Source of the DNA: Nyssa sinensis
Taxonomy: Eukaryota; Streptophyta; Magnoliopsida; Cornales; Nyssaceae
Assembly: GCA_008638375.1 (NCBI GenBank)
Contig: CM018052.1
Span: 7,585,506 to 7,649,505 of the forward strand
Direction of reading: 5' to 3'
DNA: 64,000 nt
Of the stretch, positions 10,869 to 22,564 are shown one piece after another (within the stretch, counting starts at the first letter, position 1; every line of letters starts with the position of its first letter). Made by a program: the position numbers and the translations under genes. The notes under the pieces are model-generated. The model had not been told where the DNA came from. It was given only the letters and a program-made list of their open reading frames with translations, and did not search any database.

Positions 10869-13233
10869 CTTACTAAATTTAATTTAATTAATTTAATTAA
10901 TTAAATTAAATTTTCACGAAATGCCCCGATGTCCAAATGGGATAAGTTATATATGTATTCCTATTATTTCGACCCTAATGAGTCCAATGGTGAGGTCCAT
11001 GACACGAGACGGAATCCCAAAAAATAAAGACACGTAAAGGGGTAAAATGACCAAAATACCCCTGGTGCCCCTAAAGCCAAAATGAAATCAGGGAAGGTCT
11101 AAATTGACTTTCTTTGACATCCCGGACTCAATAATGGAGTCCAAATTACGAAACGAAGCACGGAAAGATGTGACACGTAAAACGATAAAATGAAAATTTT
11201 GCCCTTTTACATACAAAAGGCCAAATAAACTTTTAGGAAAGCCTAAACCGACTTTCTTCGACACTCCGGACTCAATGGTGGAGTCTATTCGACTAAAAGA
11301 AATGTCTAAAAAAAAAAAAAGACATAAAATTTGTTGAATAGCATCTGTAAGATGACTATAAATTAGAGTAATGCTAAAGTACTAATACTAAGGCGTATAC
11401 GAGAAATGAAATACGAAAAGACACGACACGTAAACATGTCAAATAAATAACTTCAATTCAAAGTTAATGATGCTATCAGAAGACTATAAAGTGAAATAAA
11501 TTCAATTTCTAACACATTAAATTGTGTCATAGGTTAAGAGTACAAGTTAAGTTAAGTACATATGAAATCATGAAATCATTTTAGGATCTAATACGATTTA
11601 AGCATAAGTTGAGGAATATCGAGATGATATTGCAATGAATGTGAAGTTGATAAGATGTTTATGAATTGTTCTTAGGAACTACAAGGAAAGTGGGAAAGCG
11701 CATTATTAGCACTAACCCTAAAGGACCAAGGTGAGTAACCCTGTGTTTGAAGAGGAGATTTAACTCCATGGATTTAAAAAGGTTTTAAATGCAAGGATAT
11801 GAAATGTTTGAAATTCCAAATTCAGTGTTTACATGATTCAGTTTTTAATTGTTCTGTTTTATAACCCCATTGTGACATGCTCAATGATTGGTTTCTGCAA
11901 CAGTTTTTCCTTCAAATACTTTTCAGCATGTCTAGTTAAAATGCAATTATTGTTAAATATTCTGAATTTGCTTATTTCAAGTATACGAAGATTTTACGAA
12001 GTTATGAAAAGTATCTATGAGAAAAGTCACATGATAAATGTTTTATAATATAATGGTGCATAAGCACACAGGCAGTATTTTGGGATTCTCCGGAACTCAT
12101 TGACCTGTCAAAAACCACATAGTCAGTATTTTGGGTTTCATCAGAATTCATTGACCTGTCATGTGAACTACATAGTCAGTATTTTGGATTTCATTGGAAC
12201 TTATTAACCTGTCGTGTGAACCACATTGTCAGTATTTTGGGCTTTCATTTGGGACTCATTGACCTGTCATGTGAAATGCCTAGTAGCAGGATCTAATCCC
12301 CCACGCAGATGAGATATCTCCATTTAGAAGTAATATGGGAGTCCGGTTCGAAACGGATTCCACTAATGGAAGTGATAAGATGACAAATGATTTGAAAATA
12401 GAAGCAGGTTTTACCCTCATTTTCAATATGCATATGTTTTGAGTTTTATATACTCTATTTAAGAAATACATGTTATGTTATATGATTTGAAGTTCATAAG
12501 TATAAGTATAGCTTGAATACTTTAAATGTTTCAAAGCTATCTGTTTTATGAAATGCATATGTTCGAGTTATATACTCTAGTTAATGTAGTACGAGTTTAG
12601 CTTGAATAATTTAAATGTTTCAAAGCTATCTGTTTTAAGAAATGCATATGTTCTATGTTCAAGTATACGAGCAATTGGCAGTGAATGTTTTACAAACTCT
12701 TATGTACTAAAAACCACTGCTAATTGAAAACCTCATGACGAATACTAGAATTGCTCACAAGCTTAGATTAGCTTACCCGGACTTTGTTCGGACCCCCCTT
12801 TCAGGTGACTGACAGCAGTCAAGTTTTGAAGACGGTGAATCTGCCCGCTTATGGAGATATGTCTAGATGTTTCCTTTTTGGGAGTTATGTAAAATTATTA
12901 GCACTTATGTTTTAGATACAGTACGACAATATGTAATAACCGTACGGGGTAACTAATGTTGATGGTTGTATGATATAAGTCTTTAAATTTTAGTTATACT
13001 CTGAATGTGTAACCATGTATGCTATGTATAGAGTGGTAGTACCGGACGGATGTGCGTAATTTAAAAATAAGAAAAGAAAAGAAAAAGTTTTTCACGGTTC
13101 CGCAAAAACACATGTCGCACATCTATTCGATACCGCTGCCTATGTGAGCCTTCGCCCAAGGGTCCTCGGGCCTGAGGGTGGCGGTCGCGATCCAGTAATC
13201 CGTACAGGGTGGGTTTCGGGTCATGACAACAAT

Positions 13234-13665
13234 GGCATGGCACTCTCAAGAAGTTGGTTGGCACCCTCTGACAGAATAAACATTCTAGTTGTGAACATAT
13301 TTCAGACATTGACGGAGGGTCGAGGTAACCGCCCCTATCTGGTGCAACCATGGTCTCCCAATTATGACATTGTAGGGAGATTTCATATTCAACACCATGT
13401 ATTCTGAGATGGTGGTTTTCTGCCCTTCACCTTCCTTTACAGTAGTAGGTAGGTCGATCCTTCCCAATGGGGTACTGAGGTTATCGTCAAACGCTGCCAT
13501 TACGGCAGTGGTAGGCTTGATGCTGTCGTGGTCCATCCCCATCTGTTTGAGTGGCTCATGGAATAGTATATTGACGGAGCTGCCGGTGTCAACCAGAGCT
13601 CTTTTGATCTCGAAGTTGGCAATCTTGAGAGTGATAACGAGGGCATCACTATGAGGGCAGTGCAC
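13234..13665 (-). pseudogene. Aspartic protease of element M
   Basis: Retropepsin-like protease, which would cleave the Gag-Pol polyprotein. Visible motifs: HCPHSDALVI, the active site ALVDTGSSVNILF (Asp-Thr-Gly), GRIDLPTTV, and the C-terminal motif PYNVIIGRPWLHQIGAVTST. Stops follow LKYVHN and occur again before the ECHA motif, both explicable by C-to-T changes when compared with element P. Solo LTR D2 separates it from RT. Confidence 0.85.
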
Positions 13666-14265
13666 CCCTCTTAGATCTTGTTCTGTGAATTGGATCTCCG
13701 GTGCTGGTTTGAGCCTTTTTTCGACGTTGGAGATCTACAATACGTCTGGGGCAGCCCTGGCCTCCCGAGCGTACCTCTTCCTTGCCCTGTTAGACATTCC
13801 TGTAATAGGGGAGTCTGCATGGAGGACATAAATGACATGGTTGTTCTGCCTTTGAGGCTCATTTCGAACTTCCCTCTGCTCTATCCGCTACTGAGGCTTG
13901 TCTTCGTGGGGATTTTGCCTCCCGTCTTGCTTAAGGAACTCCCGGAGACGTCCTTTCTTTATGAGTTGCTCAATCTCATATATAAGGGACTTGCATGCGT
14001 TAGTCGTATGCCCATGATCTTTGTGGAAATTACAATATTTACTTGTGTCCCGAAGGCTGGGATCTCCTTTGATGGGTTCTGGCCATCTCAGGTTTTCCTG
14101 ATCTCGGATCTGCCGAAGTACCTGATTCGGTGTAGTGTTCAGAGGGGTAAAATTAGTGAACTCCCTTGGTCCGGAATTGTAAACAGCCTTGGGTGCCGTT
14201 CTCTTTTCTGGACTCCTGGCTCTCTTCTTGCTAGGGTCTCTTCTATGGTCCTCCTTCTTATGATC
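13666..14265 (-). pseudogene. Gag C-terminus (zinc knuckle) of element M
   Basis: This continues gag after a stop at 14266. Translation shows a basic RARSPEK-like stretch, a zinc knuckle of CX2HX4HX4C form (C-NF-H-KDHG-H-TTNA-C, near 13990-14030), the helix EIEQLIKKGRL, and a basic region leading into the protease. Stops are present. A plus-strand frame of 228 codons across here is only the shadow of this region. Confidence 0.75.
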
Positions 14266-15546
14266 CTACCTCTTCGGATTATCCCTCTGGTTCTGTTCTT
14301 TGCCCTTCTGGGATATGCGGTTGGCTTTTTCCCAGTTGATGTACTTCCTGGCCCAGTCTATTAATGCCGCCATGTCGGCAGGAGGGCTTTTGGTCAAGGA
14401 ATCTTTGAAGCCACCGTGAGTAAGTCCAACAGTTAAGGCAGCTACAAGGAATCTTGGGCTGCAGTCGGTGATCTTTGTGAGTTCGGCATTAAAGCGCGCA
14501 ATGTAGGCTCTGAGGGACTCCTCCTTAGTCTGCTTGACATTTAACAAGAATTCTGGTCCCTTTCTGAGCCTTCTGCTGGTCATAAATCTGTCCAAGAATT
14601 GCCTACCAAGCTCATAAAAGCCAGTAATTGAGTTCGGAAGGAGGTGGTGGAACCATTTTAGAGTAGTTTCTTTCAAGCTGGTGATGAAAGTTCGGCACAT
14701 AAAAGCATCAAAGGCTCCGTGGAGGGCCATCGTATGCTGGTAATGCAATAGGTGATCTCCTGGGTCTCCAGTCCCATCGTACAGGGTGAACTTTGGCGCC
14801 ATGAACTTCCTGGGCCTTTCTTCTGACATGATGACATGAGTGAATGGGGTGGCAAGTCTTCCGAGTAGCCTGGCCAACTCGTCCTGCTCTAGAGGGTTCT
14901 GGGCACCTCTCAAAGCTACTGTTCTATCCATAGATTCGACAATTTCTTTGATCCTCCATGGGTCTCTGAACCGAACCTCTTGTGAACCTTGCATTACAAC
15001 CTCAGCTTCAGGGTAGTCGGGCTGAGCACGTCCCTTGGACGGAAGAGGGTTCTGAGCTAGCGGGATTGGTGCTACTTGGGGATGAGGCTCCTGAGGTGCT
15101 GGATGTGCTCCCGAAGCTCTTGGAGTTGGGGCTCTAGTAGTGCTTCGGTAGTGGATGTCAGGGATGAAGGCTGAGGTTCCCCAACCTGGGGTTGTCGAAG
15201 GCTGTGGATCCCTGCCAACGTGAGCAACACCCTGGGGGTGCCCAGGCTGGTTATTTGGACCCTGCTCATGGGGCTCTTCATTCTTAGTGATGATATGGGG
15301 TTGCGTTCTTTCAGCAACATTGACCGACGGATTAGGAAGACTCGTCCTTTGATTTTGTGTGAGCATTGCTAGAGTTCTAGATATGGCAAATAGCTGTTCT
15401 TGCACTAGCTCATTTTGTCGTTTGATTGATTCATTCTCTTGTCGCATGGGATCTACCATCGGCCCTCTTGCTCGTGGAACAGGCGGCCGACGTTGAGAGC
15501 TTTGTGGGTTTTAAGCGTTCTGTCTCGGTCAGAGATTCAGGGCCAT
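14266..15546 (-). pseudogene. Gag of element M (397-codon open stretch)
   Basis: Structural protein forming the virus-like particle. The longest open stretch is 14266-15459. The likely original start is the ATG at 15546, after which stops at about codons 6 and 11 break the N-terminus. Order: a coiled-coil-like start (MRQENESIKRQNELVQEQL), a long Pro-rich disordered region, then the conserved core from FRDPWRIKEIVESMDRT through PKFTLYDGTGDPGDHLLHY, the TLKWFHHLL and LGRQFLDRF motifs, and AALTVGLTHGGFKDSL. It matches the partial gag of element P at 19212-19440. Confidence 0.85.
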
Positions 15547-15624
15547 GGTTTTCCGATGAGGAAAAAGATAAGTTTGTGAATAGAGCACTTGGAGATTAGT
15601 CATTTCCCACAGATGGCGCCAAAC
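15547..15624 (-). promoter_or_regulatory. Primer-binding region and leader of element M
   Basis: Directly after the 5' LTR on the minus strand comes TTTGGCGCCATCTGTGGG, the usual position and look of a plant gypsy primer-binding site. I do not assign the tRNA. A short leader separates it from gag. Confidence 0.55.
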
Positions 15625-16225
15625 TGATGCTGCACTTTTCAGCTCGCAATAAATCTGGGCTCCGCGACTTGTAGAACACTCAAAAGGGGGGATCAGAGGA
15701 CCACCGGATTGGCTCCAACGGTAGCCGCTCTGATGCTTAAGTAAGTAAACTGAATTGAAAGACTGTATTGAAAGTCAAAGAATGAGCATGAAAATAAAGC
15801 GTACCTTTAGGGTTTAATTTATAGGCCGTGGCTTTCCTAAGTTGATTAGGATTTGGAGCCATGAAAGTAGGGATTTGATCACCAGAGATAGTAGTTTCCT
15901 TGTTGGATATTGCACCATAGATAGAGATGAACATGTATAGCAGTTTCCTTGTCGAAGACTGTTTCCTTATTCCCTGCTCGGCAGCCGCTAAGGTGGTGAC
16001 GAGCTTTGGAGTGTTGGTCTGGAGTCCTGTAATTAACTCCGTGATCCTTATCCGGATATTTATGTGCTCTGGAGGCATATGCTTGGCCACTTCCGATTTT
16101 TCAGCCTGTCCTGAATGTCCGAGCGCTAGCCAATGGTTGAGCGCGAGTTGAGTTAGTCAAGTGTGAGCTGGACTATAGATATACGTGTCGAGTGCTGATT
16201 GGTCTTGCTCTTTTGTGGTATATCA
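15625..16225 (-). mobile_element. 5' LTR of element M, 601 bp
   Basis: On the minus strand it runs from TGATATACCACAAAAG to AAAAGTGCAGCATCA. Both ends match the LTRs of element P (TGATATACCACAAAGC and AAAAAGTGCAACATCA), and interior blocks such as GGTTTAATTTATAGGC also align. The base run after 16225 (ATTTA) would be one TSD copy; its partner is off the window. Confidence 0.85.
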
Positions 16226-16230
16226 ATTTA

Positions 16231-16990
16231 CATTATATATATATATATATATCTACATACCTATATATGTATACATATATGTACACGTATTTCAATGCTC
16301 GTTCATGGCTTGCTCAGGTATCGCCCGGGCATTGTCTGTACATTGGAGATTGTTCACATGCTAAAACCAGTCAATTCATTTAATATTATAAAACAAACTC
16401 TAACAGTTCGGGTTTTCAGTGTTTGCCCGGTTACATTTTGGGTCAGGGTATTACAGACGTGGCTGTTCAGGTATTAGTGAATGCAACTTATTGGTATATA
16501 CGGGTGTTAGTGAATGCAACCTTTTGGTGCTAGTGAGTTAAATCTCTTGGAGTTGGAGTTAGTTAGCATGACTAGTACCAACAGGCTTCGTTGACTAGCA
16601 CCAACATGATGAATTTACTAGCACCTGAACAACCACGTCAATAGGTAAAAAAATTTGAGAAAATGTTATGGTGCACAAAATGGCATGAGAAAGTAAAAGT
16701 GGAATGGAGATGTCTGTTTTACTGTTTGAATAATTACAAGTCAAATTAGAGGGAAATTTTTTTTTTTCAAAAAAAATTTCGTTCCCTCTTACTAACTCCT
16801 GTGGATTAAAAGAAAAATGAATCAATCTAGGATAGACAGGACAATGCTTGGCATCTTAACAGCCTTTTTCTTTCATAAGTTACATCGCTTGTTTAATTTA
16901 TTATTTATTTTTCTGTTGTTAATGCGTTCATTAATTTCTTTATAAAATTGGACCGAACAGAACCCATAAGTGGAGGCTCCTCACTTTGCA
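16231..16990. other. Non-TE flank, no gene seen
   Basis: AT-rich DNA with simple repeats (16235-16275). It includes a short repeated motif TTAGTGAATGCAAC (about 16473-16530). The last 100 bases look intron-like (T-rich, ending TCACTTTGCAG). Confidence 0.4.
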
Positions 16991-16991
16991 G

Positions 16992-17056
16992 GCGCTCAAT
17001 ATAACTATAACTTCCGAATGCCAACAGCACCCCGAGGTGCAAAAAGAGATCCTTAA
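16992..17056 (+). CDS. Possible terminal exon of an unidentified gene
   Basis: After a good 3' splice site (TCACTTTGCAG, AG at 16990-16991) one frame encodes about 20 residues with a composition typical of real protein (QYNYNFRMPTAPRGAKRDP), then TAA at 17054-17056. The following 200 bases are GT/T-rich, like a 3'UTR. Upstream exons are not visible, and element M ends about 770 bases upstream, so M may have landed in an intron or the gene may be a remnant. I do not recognise the protein. Low confidence because the exon is short. Confidence 0.22.
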
Positions 17057-18180
17057 ATGTGGAGGAGTGAGAATAACTTTGAAGTGTGCGACTGACTCAC
17101 TTTGTAGCAGAGGGCTGCGAGTTTTCCATTTGTTGGATATGTGTTTGTATTGGGTGGTGTATACTGTGTGGCTTCAAAGCACATCCTGCCTCCAATTGAG
17201 AGGATATGTAATGTATTTATAGAATGGAACAGATGTTATACGTAGGGAGGAAGAGAGGATTGTTGAAGGTAGGTAGGTAGTTAGTTGGCCAAGGTTTGGT
17301 TGTCTTTGTCTTGTCTGAATATTTTGCATATTGTTGGAGTGAACTGAATTTTGCAATTGCCTTTCCCATACTTGAAGATTTGTCCCAAATTGCTTTCAAC
17401 TAAGAACTTGCTTCAAAAATCTATTTGTTTTTAATTTTAATTGAGCAAACACTTAATACGGTCATATCTATAATTTTTTTTTTGCACTATTCTTTTAATA
17501 TTTTGTCGGAATAAATATTTTTCATTGTAATGAAATTGTTGTTTACTGATAGTTAAAGACAACATGAAGTGAATTCTTATTGAAATATATAGTTTGGATA
17601 TGCAAATTGACATTATACGTACAATAAATAGTTACTTTGCTATTTTTAACATATAAAGAACCTTTGACAAGTGAGAAGAATAGAATCCTTGACCACATTC
17701 AATTTTTATACAGACATTTTTACATTTCACATTGATACAATTGCTTTAGTACCGTTAGTTAAAACTTTTTCAAAATATTTTTAATGAGTAAAAAGGTAAA
17801 TTGGTAGAGTTGTCTCTTAAAATTGGTAGTAGTTGAAATAAACTCACCTTATTATCCTTTTAGATTAAATTATGTATAAAATTTATCTTTATCCCTTTTT
17901 ATGTTTTCTCGGTAAACAAACACACAATTTTATATGATTAGATGTTATTTTCACATTTGAGTGTACACACACATGTGTATATCTTTGGGTGGGCACGCAT
18001 GCGGATTTCCCATATTATTGTCTTGTGTCAAGCGTAAGGCTTCATCCTCTTCCATCAACCTGCACAAATCCATTCATCAAGACCCGAACGATGGCAAGAG
18101 GCAACCTAAGATGTAAGCCAATTTCGATCTTGTCAACTGATTTTACCATCAAAGATCAGTCCTCTTTTTTGTTTTTTTAA
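17057..18180. other. Non-coding flank
   Basis: The first 200 bases could be a 3'UTR. The rest is AT-rich with no domain, RNA gene or LTR end that I can identify. A short frame around 17989-18180 has no recognisable product. Confidence 0.4.
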
Positions 18181-18683
18181 TAAAAATGATCGAATCCAGA
18201 AGCAATAGCCAGTAGCCAGACCGATAAGGAATTTTGATTTGGAGCAGTTAGAGGTCTTTACAGAGGCGGAGCAATTGTTTTTCCACGTAGCCCTATATTG
18301 ATGTTGGGTTAGTGTCTATGGGTTACTTTGAAGGAAGTCATAAAAATTCTCTCTCCTTAGCTCCCAGATTCCATTAGCTACTTCCCTAAGGTTGTTGATT
18401 ACAGAACCAAACGTGGTCACATCTACTAAAAAGAAGAAAGCTACTACTATCCTATGCTTTCAGCGGACAAGCGACAACAACAACAGATGAGAAAGGTATA
18501 GTACACATCGTTCAATTAGTATTAAAAAATAAAAAGAAATTTCTTTAAACAAAAGAATTGGACGTTCCTTCTCTGCTCCGCTCTTTTCTTCTTTGTCTCT
18601 TTGGGAGGACGTACCGCCTTCTATGCATCGGACGCCCCCCCAACCAAGTCTTTCGTTTCTTCCTAAAGAGCCTAACAAGTTAT
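18181..18683. other. Flank of element P, possibly organelle-derived
   Basis: Base composition changes here to GC-richer, purine-cluster sequence (for example TCAGCGGACAAGCGACAAC) that resembles plant mitochondrial intergenic DNA. The sequence on the other side of element P (47380-47540) has the same look. The impression rests on style only. Confidence 0.2.
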
Positions 18684-18688
18684 GGATT
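18684..18688. repeat. TSD of element P (left)
   Basis: GGATT immediately before the 5' LTR. The partner GGATT is at 47375-47379, more than 28 kb away. Confidence 0.85.
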
Positions 18689-19210
18689 TGCTATACCACA
18701 AAGCAACAAGACTAATCCTTACTTGATACGTATGCCTACAGTTCATCCCGTGCTCCGCCAGTTCAGCTCGTGCTCGGCCATCCAAAGCAGACCTACAGAG
18801 CTTAAGGGGGCCGAGCACATATCTCCAGAGCAGACCTACACTCTTACAGAACTTATAGATCCGAGCACGGACCTTCGTAAGCAACTCTCCGCTATCAAGA
18901 GCTCATCACCGCCTTAACATCTGCCGAACAGAGAATAAGGAAACAGTCTTTTACACGGAAACCACCACACGTGGTTATTTCTATTTGATACAATGTCCAA
19001 CATGGAAACTGCTATCTCCGATGAATCAAATCCCTACTTTTATGGCTCCAAATCCTAATCAACTTAGGAAAGCCACTGCCTATAAATTAAACCCTAAAGG
19101 TACGCTTTATTTTCATACTCATTATTTGGCTTTCATTATAGTCTTTCAATTCAGTTTTACTCACTTAAGCATCGGAGCGGTTACTGCTGGAGCCAATCCG
19201 GTGGTCCTCT
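18689..19210 (+). mobile_element. 5' LTR of element P, 3' end deleted
   Basis: Aligns with the 3' LTR (46783-47305), differing mostly by transitions. The match stops after GGTGGTCCTCT. The last 70 or so LTR bases, the primer-binding site and the first part of gag are missing, and coding gag sequence follows directly. Confidence 0.88.
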
Positions 19211-20488
19211 GAGGTTACAAACTACAGTTCCAGTTTCCTAGTAGCAGCTCTGGCTACTAGCCTTACACAAGGAGGCTTCAGGGATTCTTCGACAAAAAAT
19301 CCCCCTACCGACATGGCAGCCCTCATGGACCGAGCAAGGAAATACATTAACCTAGAGGAAGCCAAAGACACCTCTAGAAGGATTAAGGAGCAGGCCCAGA
19401 AAGATGACTAGAAGAAGGACAATCAGAGGAAGGACCCTAGTATGGCTCGGAAGAGAGCCAGAAGCCCAGAAAAAAGGGGGTTACCCAGAACTTCTTATAA
19501 TTCTGGGCTAAGAGAGTTTACTAATTTTACTCCTTTGAACACCTTTCCAAACAACATACTGCGGCAGGTGAGATCTCGAGAAAACTTGAGATGGCCAAAG
19601 CCTTTGAAAGGTGACCCCAACTACCAGGATCAAACCAAGTATTGTGATTTTTACAAAGACCGCGGGCACACAACCAATACATATAAGGCTCTTAAGCACG
19701 AGATTGAGCAGCTTATAAGGAGAGGACGACTACAGGAGTTCATCAAGCAGTATGGAGGGCAGAACCCCCGTGATGACCGGCCCCAGCAAAGGAGGCTTGA
19801 CCAAAGACAGAAACAAAGGGAAAGACAGAATGAGCCCCCACGGCAGAACAACCAAGTAATCTTCGTCCTACACTTAGATTCCCCTATAATTGGGACTTCC
19901 AACAGATCAAGGAAACGATATGCTCGGGAGGCCAGGGCTACTCCCAACATCATACAGATCTCTAACGTGGAAAAAAGGTTAAGGCCAGTACTAGAAATGC
20001 AATTCTCAGATGAAGACCTTGTAGGAGTACACTGTCCTCATAGCGATGCCCTGGTCATCTCCCTCAAAATTGCCAACTTTGAGATTCGAAGAGTCCTTGT
20101 AGACACTGGGAGTTCGACGAACGTTCTATTCTACGAACCTTTCAAGCAAATGAAGCTCAACCCTAGTAACATCAAACCTACTGGTGTAATTATGGTAGGG
20201 TTTGATAGGAATCTCAACACTCCATTGGGAAAAATTGATCTTACCACTAGTGCAGGAGAAAGGGACGGGCAAAAAACCACAGTAACTGAATACATGGTTA
20301 TGAATGCCAAATCCCCCTACAATGTCATAATTGGGAGACCCTGGCTGCATGAGATGAGAGCGGTCACTTCAACCCTCTACCAATGCTTAAAGTACGTCCA
20401 TGATCAGACCGTCTACTCTATCAGAGGATGCCAACCGATCTCTAGGGAGTGTCATGCTCTTGCACTCAAGGCCAAGGCCCCCAAATAG
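19211..20488 (+). pseudogene. Gag C-terminal part and protease of element P
   Basis: Gag resumes at its core end (AALATSLTQGGFRDSSTKN, matching M's AALTVGLTHGGFKDS), passes a stop near 19410, then is open from 19442 to a stop at 20486. The zinc knuckle is at residues about 68-82 of the open part (YCDFYKDRGHTTNTY), with the expected His and last Cys replaced by Tyr. The protease active site is VLVDTGSSTNVLF, and the C-terminal motif is PYNVIIGRPWLHEMRAVTST. It lies just upstream of RT. The stop at 20486-20488 replaces a probable Gln. Confidence 0.85.
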
Positions 20489-21622
20489 CAATTACTGCAT
20501 GCCCGTGAGTGTGGGGGTCCAGTCTACTCCCACCATCACGTGGCAGAAAAATGCCCTTCTAGAATTGACGAGCCACTAAGCCCTAGAGGAAGGGACAGCA
20601 AGGCCAAGCCCATAGGGGAGCCCATCAAAGTACTGGTCAGCTCGGCATCCCAAAGGCGCTTCCTACAGATAGGCCTAGATCTGACACTCGTCGAGTAGGA
20701 GGAGATAATCGAATTCTTAAAGAAAAACCTCTCCGTCTTTGCTTGGGCAACAAAGGATATGGAGGGAATAGATCCAAACCTCATCACTCACAAATTGATG
20801 GTGGATCCAGACCATCCACCAGTAAGATAGAAAAGAAGGCCACTTGCTCTAAAATGGCATCAGATCATCAACGAGGAAGTTCAGAGGCTACTTGATGCCA
20901 AGATGATACGAGAGGTGTTTTATCCTAATTGGCTAGCCAACACTGTTCTGGTCAAGAAGAAAAATGGCAAGTAGAAAGTCTGCATCGACTATACAGACCT
21001 CAACAAAGCTTGTCCCAAAGATAGCTTTCCTCTACTAAGGATAGATTAGTTAGTCGATGCCACTGCAGGGCACGAACTTATGAGCTTCATGGATGCCTAT
21101 TCAGGATACAATCAAATATAAATGCACCTTCCTAATGAGGAGAAAACATCATTTATAACCGAACAAGGTCTCTATTGCTATAAAGTGATGCCGTTCGGCC
21201 TAAAGAATGCTGGGGCTACATACCAGCGTTTGGTTAATAAGATGTTCAGCCCTTTGATCAGTAGTACCATGGAAGTCTATATTGATGATATGCTGGTCAA
21301 AAGCCTACGGAAGAGTAGCCACCTCCAGCACCTGGCTCAAATGTTTAACATCCTGAGGCAGTACAAGATGAAGCTCAATCCCTCAAAATGCACATTTGGT
21401 GTAACAAAGGGAAAATTCTTGGGATACATTGTCTCTTAGAGAGGTATAGAAGCAGACCCCACGCAGATCGGGGCTCTGATTGGACTGAAGTTACCAAAAA
21501 CCAAGAAAGACATCTAGGCTCTGAACGGAAGAGTTGCAACTCTGAGCAGATTTATCTCCAAATTCACTAATCGCTGCCTACCTTTCTTCAAAGCCTTGAA
21601 GGGTAATAAATCTCTATAGTGG
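20489..21622 (+). pseudogene. Reverse transcriptase of element P
   Basis: RT motifs in order: FLKKNLSVFAW, VKKKNGK followed by a stop in place of Trp, DYTDLNKACPKDSF, FMDAYSGYNQI, VMPFGLKNAGATYQRLVNKM, the catalytic VYIDDMLVK, and KCTFGVTKGKFLGYIVS. In-frame stops lie near 20696, 20828, 20972, 21047, 21119, 21437, 21514 and 21617. The frame is otherwise uninterrupted, so decay was by point mutation rather than indels. Compare the much cleaner RT of element M at 7713-8861. Confidence 0.88.
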
Positions 21623-22564
21623 ATGGAAGAATATGAAAAAGCCTTTACAGAACTGAAGGAATACCTGGCATCGCTCGGGCTCTTATCAAAACCAATACAG
21701 GGAGAAAAGCTACTTCTTTACCTTGTAGTCTCCGAGAACGCTGTCAATTCCGTACTAGTCAGGCAAGATAGGGGCATGCAGAGGCCCATATTTTATATTA
21801 GCAAAGCACTATTGGATATAGAGAAGAGATACCCCGAGATTGAGAAACTAGCCCTTGCACTTATAGTATCTGCGTGGAAGCTCAGACCCTACTTTCAAGC
21901 TCATCCCATAAAAATTCCAACTGCTTATCCTTTGAAGTTAGTACTTCGGAAGCCGACGGTATCAGGACGATTAGTCAAATGGTTAGTGGAACTAGGGGAG
22001 TTCAACATATCCTATGTTCCACGTATATTAATTAAAGGGCAAGCCTTGGCAGACTTTGTTGCCAAGTTCACCCCAGCACTTCAGGATAGGGCACAGCTTT
22101 GTGAAAATCCAAGAACATGGCAACTATATACCGACGGATCAGCCACCGACCGAAGTGCTGGTGTCGGGTTGGTATTGCATTCTCCTAATGGGCTCATAAC
22201 AAAAAAGGTAGTTAGCTTAGGGTTTAGAGCCTCCAACAACGAAACAGAATATGAGGCCCTTATCCTAGAGATGAAACTAGCACGAGAATGTGAGGCTCAG
22301 AACCTCGAAGTCTCTTTTGATTCCTAATTAGTGGTCAGCCAAGCTCAGGGAGAGTTTTCCATCAAAGATGAAAGGATGCTTCGGTATGCAAAATTAGTCA
22401 ACCTGTTGAAACGCTCCTTCCAAGCATTCTCAATCCAAAAGATAGAAAGAGGTCAGAACTACAGAGCTGATGCCTTGGCGAACATGGCATTCCATATGAA
22501 GGCAGAAAGGGACTCTACGCTAAAAATCTCCTATCAGCCAAGACCTAGCATCGAAGAAGTTTAG
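21623..22564 (+). pseudogene. Dual RNase H of element P
   Basis: The first RNase H, joined to RT, shows LLLYLVVSENAVNSVLVRQD, RPIFYISKALLDIEKRYPEI and LALALIVSAWKLRPYFQAHP. The second RNase H follows and has all four acidic positions: LYTDGSA, NNETEYEAL, FDS (then a stop) and RADALANMAF. A second RNase H of this type is a known hallmark of the Tat group. Stops at 22325 and 22562 interrupt it. Confidence 0.87.

Larger units (their letters stand above)
9036..13228. mobile_element. Solo LTR, family D (copy D2), 4.2 kb
   Basis: Begins TGTAATATCCCGACC and ends TTTCGGGTCATGACA. The TSD is GCAAT (9031-9035) against ACAAT (13229-13233), one mismatch. The flanks join into the same protease-RT spacer that is continuous in element P around 20455-20480. 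It contains simple repeats (9285-9430), a GA-rich tract (9547-9570), tRNA-like segments (10590-10650 and about 10740-10805), modules of about 130 bp at 10920-11320, and a block around 12280-12390 shared with D1. Its reverse-oriented relative D3 lies at 41534-45694. Confidence 0.88.
1..16225 (-). mobile_element. Element M: Tat-type Ty3/gypsy retrotransposon, partial, with two nested solo LTRs
   Basis: Read on the minus strand, the order is 5' LTR (15625-16225), gag, protease, RT, RNase H, a second RNase H, integrase, a minisatellite, then an antisense (plus-strand) transcription unit. The 3' LTR is off the left edge. Two RNase H domains after RT, a GPY/F-type integrase end without a chromodomain, and an antisense ORF near the 3' LTR are known traits of the Tat/Retand/Ogre group. 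Solo LTRs at 1915-5520 and 9036-13228, each with a 5-bp TSD, interrupt it. Stops, a 29-bp duplication and lost zinc-binding residues make it defective. The assignment to Tat is by domain order, not by a tree. Confidence 0.85.

Noticed and set aside
13678..14364. Plus-strand frame of 228 codons
   Set aside because: It is the exact antisense shadow of the gag zinc-knuckle region of element M, where minus-strand motifs are recognisable.
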